Assembly (NCBI GenBank): GCA_964511665.1
Contig: CAZEHA010000086.1
Span: 1-7,831, forward strand
Length of the DNA: 7,831 nucleotides
Direction of reading: 5' to 3'
DNA from: JAGOEF01 sp964511665
GTDB lineage: Bacteria; Bacteroidota; Bacteroidia; Bacteroidales; ML635J-15
The first letter of the stretch is position 1, and each line of letters starts with the position of its first letter. This document shows positions 1 through 6,884 of the stretch, in pieces. The notes under the pieces are model-generated. The model saw only the letters and a program-made list of their open reading frames with translations, searched no databases and had not been told where the DNA came from. Position numbers and translations under genes: made by a program.

Positions 1-51
1 GTGTGAGAGGCTCTCCCCGTCAGTGTTTACTGGCGGGGCAGTCTACTCGAT
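1..51 (+). mobile_element. 3' end (domain VI) of a group II intron, partial
   Basis: The segment folds as a group II intron domain VI. Bases 15-23 pair with 30-38 (nine pairs, one G-U) around a six-base loop. Bases 8-12 pair with 40-44 (one G-U), and 5-7 pair with 46-48. A45 is left unpaired between the two lower helices, seven bases from the 3' end when the last base is counted as one, where the branch-point adenosine normally sits. The element ends CTACTCGAT, fitting the AY 3'-end rule and resembling the ends of bacterial group II introns as I recall them. Domain V and any intron-encoded reverse transcriptase would lie left of the window on the same strand. The fold is seen directly; the intron identity is inferred, because domain V, the diagnostic part, is missing. 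A chance hairpin is the alternative. Confidence 0.75.
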
Positions 52-53
52 TA

Positions 54-77
54 GCAACTGGCCTTTTTTGTTTTTTT
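54..77 (+). terminator. Possible 3' half of a terminator split by the intron
   Basis: Directly after the predicted intron end comes GCAACTGGCC (54-63), followed by six T, one G and seven T (64-77). A mixed-base arm running into a long T-tract is the 3' half of an intrinsic terminator. No complementary arm (GGCCAGTTGC) is visible next to it. If this reading is right, that arm lies in the 5' exon beyond the intron, outside the window. The arm and T-tract are seen; the split terminator is inferred. Confidence 0.4.
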
Positions 78-265
78 GTCATTTTGTTGTCAAATATACG
101 CAATCTTTTCAATCGAAGTGCTGCAGTTTCTTGGTGCGTTGGCGCGGGATGGGCTGGCAGGCTCTTTTGTAAGCCTTTGGTTGGAGCGATGGCTCGTGTG
201 GGCTTGCAAATGTGCCTGAAAGCGAAGGGATGGGCGTAGTGGCTTGAGCGACTGCCCTTTGTTTC
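78..265. other. Gene-free G-rich spacer, 3' exon side of the intron
   Basis: I find no convincing gene here. From about 120 on, the DNA is visibly richer in G than the neighbouring genes. It contains the nine-base direct repeat GGGATGGGC at 146-154 and 227-235, and small hairpins such as AGGCT/AGCCT at 159-163/172-176. An open frame across 3-239 (+) covers the intron end and has low-complexity content unlike a real protein. The stretch lies downstream of the diffusion facilitator on the minus strand, with no T-tract that would end that transcript. Confidence 0.5.
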
Positions 266-889
266 TTATAAATCCAATAATACTTTCCCCGAATCCTTCA
301 AAAGACCAACCGACCATTTTATAATTACTAAAGAACTTATTATTGCCCCTAAAGCATCGAGCCAAGCTATGTTCCAAATCATAGCTGCCGTGAGTCCGAT
401 AATTGCGGTTACGCTGGTGAAGGCATCGGCAATTACATGTAGGTAGGCTGCTTTTATGTTGTGGTCGGAATGCTCGTGTTCGTGCTTTAAAAGAAAGGCA
501 CAAGCTATATTTACCACCAAACCAATTATTGCTACTAAAATTGCTTCTTTGTACATGATTTCGGAAGGGTTGTAAAGCCTTTGAAATGCTTCGTAAAGGA
601 TAACAAAAGCAAAGATTAACAGCATTAGCCCACTACTGTACCCCGACAGAGATAAAATTTTGTTTGATTTACCCTTGTAATTTGAGTTTGCCGACACTTT
701 ACGAACAATGATGTACGCCACCCAACTTAGCCCAATAGCCAACACATGAGAACCCATGTGTATGCCATCGGCTAAAAGTGCCATTGATTTAGTTGAAAGT
801 CCGAATATTATTTCGACAACCATTGTGAGAGCAGTAATGATTACTACCAGCATGGTTTGTTTTTCGTGATTGTGACTGTGTTCTGACAT
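266..889 (-). CDS. Short DmeF-like cation diffusion facilitator transporter
   Basis: This is an inner-membrane proton/metal antiporter of the cation diffusion facilitator (CDF) family, moving divalent metal from cytoplasm to periplasm. The 207 residues hold about six membrane segments. TM2 has ALLADGIHMGSH with H44 and H48, and TM5 has AYLHVIADAFTS with H151 and D155, giving the HxxxH/HxxxD metal site seen in DmeF-type Co/Ni exporters. The N-terminus is His-rich (H4, H6, H8), and so is the loop before TM5 (KHEHEHSDHN, 135-144). The protein stops at GKVLLDL, just after TM6, so the cytoplasmic C-terminal dimerisation domain of full-length CDF proteins is missing. The other frames past the stop do not continue it, so I favour a natural short form over a frameshift. 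It is last in the metal-efflux operon, 67 bases after the channel gene and behind a hairpin. The start is supported by the N-terminal His motif; the upstream bases are A-rich. The family is certain; the metal is inferred. Confidence 0.93.
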   Translation of the reverse strand: MSEHSHNHEKQTMLVVIITALTMVVEIIFGLSTKSMALLADGIHMGSHVLAIGLSWVAYIIVRKVSANSNYKGKSNKILSLSGYSSGLMLLIFAFVILYEAFQRLYNPSEIMYKEAILVAIIGLVVNIACAFLLKHEHEHSDHNIKAAYLHVIADAFTSVTAIIGLTAAMIWNIAWLDALGAIISSLVIIKWSVGLLKDSGKVLLDL

Positions 890-905
890 ACTTTTTTCTA
901 TTTTA

Positions 906-950
906 AAATTGAGGTTGGAATTGATATTGATATTAATCCAACCTCAATTT
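906..950 (-). terminator. Perfect 14-bp hairpin between channel and CDF genes
   Basis: Bases 906-919 and 937-950 are exact inverted complements (14 pairs) around a 17-base AT-rich loop. On the minus strand the hairpin begins six bases after the stop codon of the TolC-like gene, a usual place for a terminator. The T-tract is weak: three T inside the arm plus one more, then AAAATAG. It may therefore be a partial terminator that lowers expression of the downstream CDF gene, or a 3'-end stabiliser. No separate promoter for the CDF gene is evident in the remaining gap. Confidence 0.5.
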
Positions 951-956
951 ATATAG

Positions 957-2132
957 TTATTGATACCTGTTAAGCTCTGCAAAAGCAATATTATAGTTCA
1001 TTTCCATTTCGAGCAATTTATACATGCTTTCGTAATACAATGAAAGTTCGTACATGTACTCGGTAAGTGAAATTTCGCCTTTTACGAATGCTTTTTCGAG
1101 TAATTCGCTGCTGCTGTACATTGCAAGTTTGCTGCGATAATCGGTAACATTGGTTTGCAATGAAATTACTTTGGAATGCGTTGCCTTCATGCTATTGTAA
1201 AACTGCAATTTTGTATCGGCTTCAACGCTTTGCATAGCTATTGTTTTGGCTTTGGCATACTTTACGGTGTTTTTGTTTTCCCATAAAGGAATGGTAATAC
1301 CCACGGTTACGCCCTGAAACTGCTGTCCAACAACTTTTTCGCTCATAAAACCACCATAAAATTTAGGCAAACTATTGGCGGTATTGAGTTTTACCTGTTT
1401 TTCGGAAATGACAATTTCTTGTTTTACCCATTGCAAAAGCGGATTGTTTGCCTCTGATTGGGCATACCATTGTTCGAAATCGGCAGGGATAGTTTGGTTT
1501 GAAAACAGACTATCGGGAAAATTGATTGCCTTGCCCCCGTTGAGCGTAGCTAATTCAGACAATAGGGCGTTTCGCTCAATCTCGTTGCTTTCGAGTTCTT
1601 TTGAAATATTCAAAAGATTTACCTGTGCTTTGTTGTAGTCCAAAATACCTACGTCGCCAGTGTTATATTTGGTTTTGTAAGCTTCGGCAACTTTTAAGGC
1701 GTTAGCGTATCGTTTACTTAATTCAACATTTAAAGCATTGTAATAGGTGAGTTTTACACAAACCCTGCGTGTTTGATATAAAACATCGTTACGCTGCTTT
1801 TTGTATTCCAATTCGGCTTGTTCGTTTTTCAAATTTGAGATTTGATTCTTATAGGAATAAGCTGTTGGAAAATCGAACGATTGCTTAACGCTAAAGTCGG
1901 TACGATTGCCTATTGCTGATGGGTTGCCCCACAAGTAGTTAAATTCTACTTCGGGATTTTGAGGTGTAAGCCCAGTTTTATTCCCTATTTTTTCGGCATC
2001 AACGCTTTTGCGGTAAGCCGAAAGTGTGGTATTGTTTTTTTCTATTTCTGTCAAAACATTGTTGATATTGTTTTGTGCGAACAGATTAAAACCTAATACC
2101 ACTATTGCTGATATTAAAATTGCTCTTTTCAT
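957..2132 (-). CDS. TolC/CzcC-family outer-membrane efflux channel
   Basis: This is the outer-membrane component of the tripartite metal pump, expected to form a trimeric beta-barrel with a long periplasmic helical tunnel that docks onto the adaptor. The first 20 residues (MKRAILISAIVVLGFNLFAQ) are a signal peptide with a likely cut after Ala19 or near Gln20. Two outer-membrane-efflux repeats are visible. The first has KYNTGDVGILDYNKAQ at about 155-170 followed by a long heptad-like helix to about 198. The second has FVKGEISLTEYMYELSLYY near the C-terminus. Long coiled-coil helices fill most of the rest. The length of 391 residues is slightly short of the roughly 420 common for CzcC, as I recall it. 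The start codon overlaps the stop of the RND pump gene by four bases (ATGA, 2129-2132), pointing to translational coupling. There is no striking His cluster, unlike the neighbours. The family is sure; the substrate follows from the pump. Confidence 0.95.
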   Translation of the reverse strand: MKRAILISAIVVLGFNLFAQNNINNVLTEIEKNNTTLSAYRKSVDAEKIGNKTGLTPQNPEVEFNYLWGNPSAIGNRTDFSVKQSFDFPTAYSYKNQISNLKNEQAELEYKKQRNDVLYQTRRVCVKLTYYNALNVELSKRYANALKVAEAYKTKYNTGDVGILDYNKAQVNLLNISKELESNEIERNALLSELATLNGGKAINFPDSLFSNQTIPADFEQWYAQSEANNPLLQWVKQEIVISEKQVKLNTANSLPKFYGGFMSEKVVGQQFQGVTVGITIPLWENKNTVKYAKAKTIAMQSVEADTKLQFYNSMKATHSKVISLQTNVTDYRSKLAMYSSSELLEKAFVKGEISLTEYMYELSLYYESMYKLLEMEMNYNIAFAELNRYQ

Positions 2133-5100
2133 TGTTTTTCGGTTTTAATAATTCCACGATTGTTTAAAATGCTGTACACTATTGGCACAATGTAGATATT
2201 GAGAATGGTTGACGTGAGTAAACCTCCCAAAATTACTTTTGCCATAGGGCTTTGGATTTCGTTACCCGAAAGGTCGCCACGCAATGCCAAAGGAACGAGT
2301 GCTAGGGCAGCGGTGAGGGCTGTCATAAGAATTGCATTCAAACGGTCGGACGAACCTTTGGTAACAGTTTCGTGTAACGAAACACCTTTGAATTGCAGCC
2401 TTTGGTAATTTGAAATGAGCAAAATCCCATTACGTGTTGCAATGCCAAAAAGTGTAATAAAACCGATAATTGCAGGAATGCTAAGAATGCCCGAAGTAAA
2501 CCATATTGCAAATACACCGCCAATTAAAGCCAACGGCAAATTGAGCAATATAATACCAGCCAATTTGAAGTTTTTAAACTCCTGATAGAGCAACAAGAAA
2601 ATGATAATGAGGGCAATGATAGAAGTGAGCATTAGCGTTTTTGAGGCTTTTGCCTCGCTCTCGAATTGTCCGCCATATTCAACTCTGTAGCCTTCGGGCA
2701 GAGTGATTTTATCATTGATATTTTTTTGAATATCCTCTACAACGCTGCGTAAATCACGTTCGGCAACGTTTGCCGAAATCACAATCTTACGTTGTACATT
2801 CTCACGGCTTATAGAACTTGGACCCGAAACGGAAACAATTTCTGCAACCTGTTCCAACGGAACTTTTTTACCGTTTTCGGTATCGATAAGAGCTGTACGT
2901 ATTCCTTCGAGTGTTTCTGTAAAGTCTTTATTTAAGCGAAGCACCAAATCGAAACTGCGTTGCCCTTCGTAAATATCAGCTAGTTTTTCGCCACCAAAAG
3001 CAATATCAACAAATTCGTTGAACTGCTCTATGGTTATGCCATACTGTGCCAGCATATCACGGTTGGCACGGATTTGAATTTGTGGAATTTCAATCTGTTG
3101 GTCAACATTCACATCAACCAGACCTTCAACGTCAACAATGGCGTTTTTAATTTGGGTACCTGTTGTAAACATTTTATTAAGGTCGGTGCCGAAAAGTTTA
3201 ATAGCAATATTGGCACGAGTACCCGACAGCATGTGGTCGATACGATGCCCAAGCGGCTGCCCAACGGTGTAAGCAATACCAGGGATTTTAGATAATGTTT
3301 CACGAACATTTGCCATAAACTCCTGTTGACTGCGGTCTTTTAATAAAAAGTTCACATCAATTTCGGCACTATTGGTGGTTTGAGAATGCTCATCGAGTTC
3401 GCCCCTGCCCGTACGCCGTGCGGTACTCGAAACTTCGGGAATTGTCAATAATTCGGTTTCAACAAGATTTCCCAAACGGTTGCTTTCTTCGAGCGATGCG
3501 CCGGGCTTTGTTACTACCGATAAGGTTAAAGCTCCTTCGTTAAATTCGGGAAGGAAACTTCGCCCGAACGATGCGAAAATAAACAAGGTGGCAATGAATA
3601 CTCCCAATACAGAAAATAGAATAGCTTTTTTATGATTTAAAGACCAAACCAACGATTTTTCGTAGTTGCTTGTGAGTTTACGTACCAACCATTTTTCTTT
3701 CTCGTTTTTGGCGAGGTACTTTTCATCTGAAAGCAGCATTTTAGCTAAGAGCGGCGTTAATGTCATAGCTACCACGAGCGATACAAAAAGCGAAACGACG
3801 AATGCAATTCCAAGCGGTTGCAACATACGTCCCTCCATTCCAGAAAGGAAAAACAAGGGCAGGAATGCCACAATAATTATCAAAGTTGCATTGAGGATTG
3901 AAGCCCGTATTTCTTTGGAAGCCTCGAAAACTACTGTAAAAGCAGATTGCCGTTCGTATTCGGGTTTAAGCCTGTTTTGGCGAAGTCGTTTATACACGTT
4001 TTCCACGTCAATTATTGCATCGTCAACCAATGACCCAACGGCAATTGCCATACCCCCCAGACTCATGGTATTAATGGTAAATCCAAGGTATTTAAGCACT
4101 AAAATTGCACCCAATAATGATAAGGGAATTGCAAGCAATGAAATTAGCGTAGTACGAAAGCTGCCAAGAAAAAGAAATAAAATAATAATTACAAAAATTC
4201 CGCCCTCGATAAGTGCATTTTGAACATTATTTACAGAAGTTTCGATGAAATCTGCCTGACGGAATATTTTAGTATCAATTATCACATCGGCAGGCAAGGT
4301 TTTTTTCAGTTCCAAAAGATTTTTTTCTATCCTTTGGGTTACATCAAGCGTATTGGCATTGGGCTGTTTAGAAATAGAAACAATAATAGCAGGTTTGGCA
4401 CTACCCGAAGCGTAACCCATTTTGGGTGCGCCTCCAATTTTTACCTCTGCAACATCGTTAATGCGAATGGGCTTGCCGTTTGCCGATTTTATAAACGTAT
4501 TCCCTAAAACCTCTACATCGGACGAACGAGCCATGCCACGCACCACGTATTCGTTGCCAAATTCACGCAGAACGCCACCTGTAGAATTTTGGCTAATTCC
4601 CTTACAGATTTCAGAAAGTTCAGACATTGAAACCTTGTAAAAATTCATTTTTTGGGGATTTGCCAACACTTGATATTGCTTATAATCTCCCCCTATAATG
4701 GTAACTTGAGAAACACCACCAGTAGCCAGTATTAGAGGCTTTACATTCCATTCGGCAATAGTGCGTAAATCCATCATAGAAGTAGTGTCGCTCTGAATGC
4801 CGATGAAGAATATCTCACCCATTACGCTCGATTGCGGAGCTAAAACAGGTTGTCCAACACCTAATGGCATTTGAGAGGTAACACTTATCAGTTTTTCGCT
4901 TACAATCTGACGGGCTTTAAAAACATCGGTACCCCAGTCAAATTCAATCCAAACAAATGAGAAACCTTGCGAAGAAGCAGAGCGAACACGGCGAACATCG
5001 GTAGCACCATTTACAGCCGTTTCAATAGGAAACGTAACCAGCTTTTCGACTTCCTCCGAAGCCATACCGTGAGCATCGGTCATTACGACAACCGTAGGAG

Positions 5101-5230
5101 CAGTGAGGTCGGGGAATACATCCACGTCCATATTCGTAGCGGTTCTCATCCCGAAAACCACCAACACCACTGAAGCCAACAAAATAAGGTATTTGTTGTT
5201 CAGTGAAAATTTTATGATATTATTTAACAT
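2129..5230 (-). CDS. czcA: CzcA/CusA-family heavy-metal RND efflux pump
   Basis: This is the proton-driven inner-membrane pump of the heavy-metal efflux RND group, which takes metal from the periplasm (and possibly the membrane or cytoplasm) and passes it to the channel. It has 1033 residues, the normal length. TM1 is at about 12-30, the first porter domain at about 35-335, TM2-TM6 at about 340-500, TM7 at about 535-555, the second porter domain to about 865, and TM8-TM12 follow. The TM4 motif AVGSLVDDAIIDVEN (397-411) gives D403 and E410, matching CusA D405/E412 and CzcA D408/E415. The position of CzcA D402 is Ala397, as in CusA. D404 and D408 are extra acids. By eye, CusA E939 aligns with R933 and K984 with I967. 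H662 and H666 lie in the segment GHRIDHMLSGTRANIAIK. The gene starts 11 bases after the adaptor stop and overlaps the channel gene. The symbol is given at family level only; the substrate is open. Confidence 0.96.
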   Translation of the reverse strand: MLNNIIKFSLNNKYLILLASVVLVVFGMRTATNMDVDVFPDLTAPTVVVMTDAHGMASEEVEKLVTFPIETAVNGATDVRRVRSASSQGFSFVWIEFDWGTDVFKARQIVSEKLISVTSQMPLGVGQPVLAPQSSVMGEIFFIGIQSDTTSMMDLRTIAEWNVKPLILATGGVSQVTIIGGDYKQYQVLANPQKMNFYKVSMSELSEICKGISQNSTGGVLREFGNEYVVRGMARSSDVEVLGNTFIKSANGKPIRINDVAEVKIGGAPKMGYASGSAKPAIIVSISKQPNANTLDVTQRIEKNLLELKKTLPADVIIDTKIFRQADFIETSVNNVQNALIEGGIFVIIILFLFLGSFRTTLISLLAIPLSLLGAILVLKYLGFTINTMSLGGMAIAVGSLVDDAIIDVENVYKRLRQNRLKPEYERQSAFTVVFEASKEIRASILNATLIIIVAFLPLFFLSGMEGRMLQPLGIAFVVSLFVSLVVAMTLTPLLAKMLLSDEKYLAKNEKEKWLVRKLTSNYEKSLVWSLNHKKAILFSVLGVFIATLFIFASFGRSFLPEFNEGALTLSVVTKPGASLEESNRLGNLVETELLTIPEVSSTARRTGRGELDEHSQTTNSAEIDVNFLLKDRSQQEFMANVRETLSKIPGIAYTVGQPLGHRIDHMLSGTRANIAIKLFGTDLNKMFTTGTQIKNAIVDVEGLVDVNVDQQIEIPQIQIRANRDMLAQYGITIEQFNEFVDIAFGGEKLADIYEGQRSFDLVLRLNKDFTETLEGIRTALIDTENGKKVPLEQVAEIVSVSGPSSISRENVQRKIVISANVAERDLRSVVEDIQKNINDKITLPEGYRVEYGGQFESEAKASKTLMLTSIIALIIIFLLLYQEFKNFKLAGIILLNLPLALIGGVFAIWFTSGILSIPAIIGFITLFGIATRNGILLISNYQRLQFKGVSLHETVTKGSSDRLNAILMTALTAALALVPLALRGDLSGNEIQSPMAKVILGGLLTSTILNIYIVPIVYSILNNRGIIKTEKQ

Positions 5231-5241
5231 GGCTTTACGGA

Positions 5242-6792
5242 TTAATGAACGTGACCTGAATGAGCATCTAATGTACCTGTAGCTTGTGCAAGTTTAATAA
5301 GCATTGCACCACGAGAAACAACTCTTTCATTAGCGGTAATACCTTTCTTAATCTCGGTATTAATTCCATCAGTTCCGCCAATGAGAACTTCCCTTTTTTC
5401 GAATAGTTCGGGATTAACTTGTACCCAAACAAAAAAACTGCCCTGTTCTTCTAAAAGTGAGGTTGTAGGTATTACCAAAGCAAGATTATTTGAGAATGTT
5501 TTGAGGTAAATTTCTACAAAGTTACCAGATACGAAGCTTCCGTTGTTTTCGACCTGCAAAGTAACAGGTATGAGATAATTATCGCTATTAGCGGCTTTGC
5601 CATACGAAAGCACTTTGCCGTTTAACTGTTCAAGCGAAAATGAACGATTGTCGTTAATAGTCTTGATATTGGCGGTTTTAATATTTGCCAAAACAGGAGC
5701 GTATTTTGAAGGTACCTCGGCAGTAAGAACAAGCGATTTGTTTTGAGAAACAACAGCGATAGGCTGTCCAGCCTCCACATAAGCACCGTTCTTAACAAAC
5801 ACTTGTTTTATAAAACCCGATTGCGGGCTTGTAATGGTTTGACCCGAAGCGTTGAAATTCTTGCTAAGGTTGTCGTAGACTGCCTTTGTATTATCGAATT
5901 GATTTTTTGCTGCAAGCAAATCCTTTTCCGAAACAATTTTGTCTTTTGCTAGTTCCTTTGCACGTTCGTAATCGGCATTAGCTTTTTCGTAATTGCTTTT
6001 GGCTTCGGTAAATTTTACGGCAATATTGTTGTCCGCAAAATTACTGCCCGATATGGTAAATAATGATTGACCTGCGGAAACATCCCTACCTTCGAGAACT
6101 AAGCCTGAATTGAAAAGTACAATTCCGTTTGTTTTGGCTGAAATTACTAACTCATTGCCCTGTGCAGACTGTACCAATGCGGTGGTTTTAATTACCTGTC
6201 CGAATGTTTCTGATGTAGGAAGAACGGTTGCAAAGTCTATTTTCCACGATTGTTCTTTGGTGAAAACCGTTGTATTGGTTTTTGAAACAACTACTTTTTC
6301 CGATGCTTCGTGCGCTTCCTCGTCATTTGCAAATACGGTTACTTCGGGAACAATAACTTCGAACGTGCCTTTGTCGTTGGTAATTTCGAATGTTAGTCGG
6401 CCTTTCCCCTGTGTTTCGGGCTGAATATCGAAACTGTAAATCCCTTTACGAGTAGGTTCGCTGAGGGTCTGTTTTGTTTCCTTGCCGTTTACGGTTAGAA
6501 TTATGGTAATTTTACCTTTCTCAACTGCTTTAAAATCTGGCAACATGGAAAAATGCGATAGCACATTTGCTTTTTCGCCAACAATAAAGGCATCGGCTTC
6601 GGCAAATAATTCAAAGTTGTAACTATATGCAGTAAATTGAAATTTTACTTCCCCGTGTTCTTCGTGGTTTTCAGCCTTTTCGCTGTGGTCGTGACCTTCG
6701 TGTTCGTCATGTTTTTCGTTTTCATGACTGGATGGGCTGCATGATGCAATTGCAAAAGCTAAAAGCACACCCAAAAATATCTTGTAGTTCAT
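5242..6792 (-). CDS. His-rich lipoprotein periplasmic adaptor, CzcB/CusB type
   Basis: This is the membrane-fusion (adaptor) subunit joining the RND pump to the outer-membrane channel. The 516 residues begin with a lipoprotein signal whose lipobox AIASC places the lipidated Cys at 18. A His/Asp/Glu-rich stretch follows (about 19-48, seven His), probably binding metal. Residues about 50-155 look like a beta-rich domain with FTAYSYNFELFAEADAFIVG at its start, often found ahead of the adaptor core in Bacteroidota CzcB-like proteins as I recall. Residues about 195-245 are the first half of the lipoyl/barrel core, about 255-315 an alpha-helical hairpin (NYEKANADYERAKELAKDKI), then the second lipoyl half (SPQSGFIKQVFVKNGAYVEAG, split as 322-342), a beta-barrel and a membrane-proximal domain. 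The C-terminus ends LDAHSGHVH, with three more His. It is the second gene of the operon. No Shine-Dalgarno is seen; the start is fixed by the signal peptide. Confidence 0.94.
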   Translation of the reverse strand: MNYKIFLGVLLAFAIASCSPSSHENEKHDEHEGHDHSEKAENHEEHGEVKFQFTAYSYNFELFAEADAFIVGEKANVLSHFSMLPDFKAVEKGKITIILTVNGKETKQTLSEPTRKGIYSFDIQPETQGKGRLTFEITNDKGTFEVIVPEVTVFANDEEAHEASEKVVVSKTNTTVFTKEQSWKIDFATVLPTSETFGQVIKTTALVQSAQGNELVISAKTNGIVLFNSGLVLEGRDVSAGQSLFTISGSNFADNNIAVKFTEAKSNYEKANADYERAKELAKDKIVSEKDLLAAKNQFDNTKAVYDNLSKNFNASGQTITSPQSGFIKQVFVKNGAYVEAGQPIAVVSQNKSLVLTAEVPSKYAPVLANIKTANIKTINDNRSFSLEQLNGKVLSYGKAANSDNYLIPVTLQVENNGSFVSGNFVEIYLKTFSNNLALVIPTTSLLEEQGSFFVWVQVNPELFEKREVLIGGTDGINTEIKKGITANERVVSRGAMLIKLAQATGTLDAHSGHVH

Positions 6793-6802
6793 ATTGAGAA
6801 AT

Positions 6803-6884
6803 GTTTAAATTTTTATAAAATAATATATACTTCACCGCTCAGCAATTTGCCGAGTAGTGAATAAAAAAAGTTAAAAATTTAAAC
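6803..6884 (-). promoter_or_regulatory. Nested inverted repeats between small protein and adaptor genes
   Basis: Two inverted repeats sit one inside the other. The outer arms, 6803-6815 and 6872-6884, are exact 13-base complements (GTTTAAATTTTTA and its reverse). The inner arms, 6831-6843 and 6849-6861, form a 13-base stem with two G-U pairs and one mismatch around a five-base loop. On the minus-strand mRNA the first outer arm covers the stop codon of the small protein, and the last lies 11-23 bases before the adaptor start codon. The structure could limit adaptor translation, protect the message or partly terminate it. The outer arms are very AT-rich, so chance cannot be excluded. Confidence 0.45.

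Noticed and set aside
3..239. Open frame of 78 codons on the + strand
   Set aside because: It begins inside the intron domain VI hairpin, crosses the T-tract and has a composition unlike a folded protein.
90..503. Open frame of 137 codons on the minus strand as a possible frameshifted C-terminus of the CDF protein
   Set aside because: The part beyond 266 shows no CDF C-terminal-domain features, and the rest is an out-of-frame reading of the CDF gene.
3666..4223. Open frame of 185 codons on the + strand
   Set aside because: It is entirely antisense to the RND pump gene, whose minus-strand reading has clear family motifs across the same bases.
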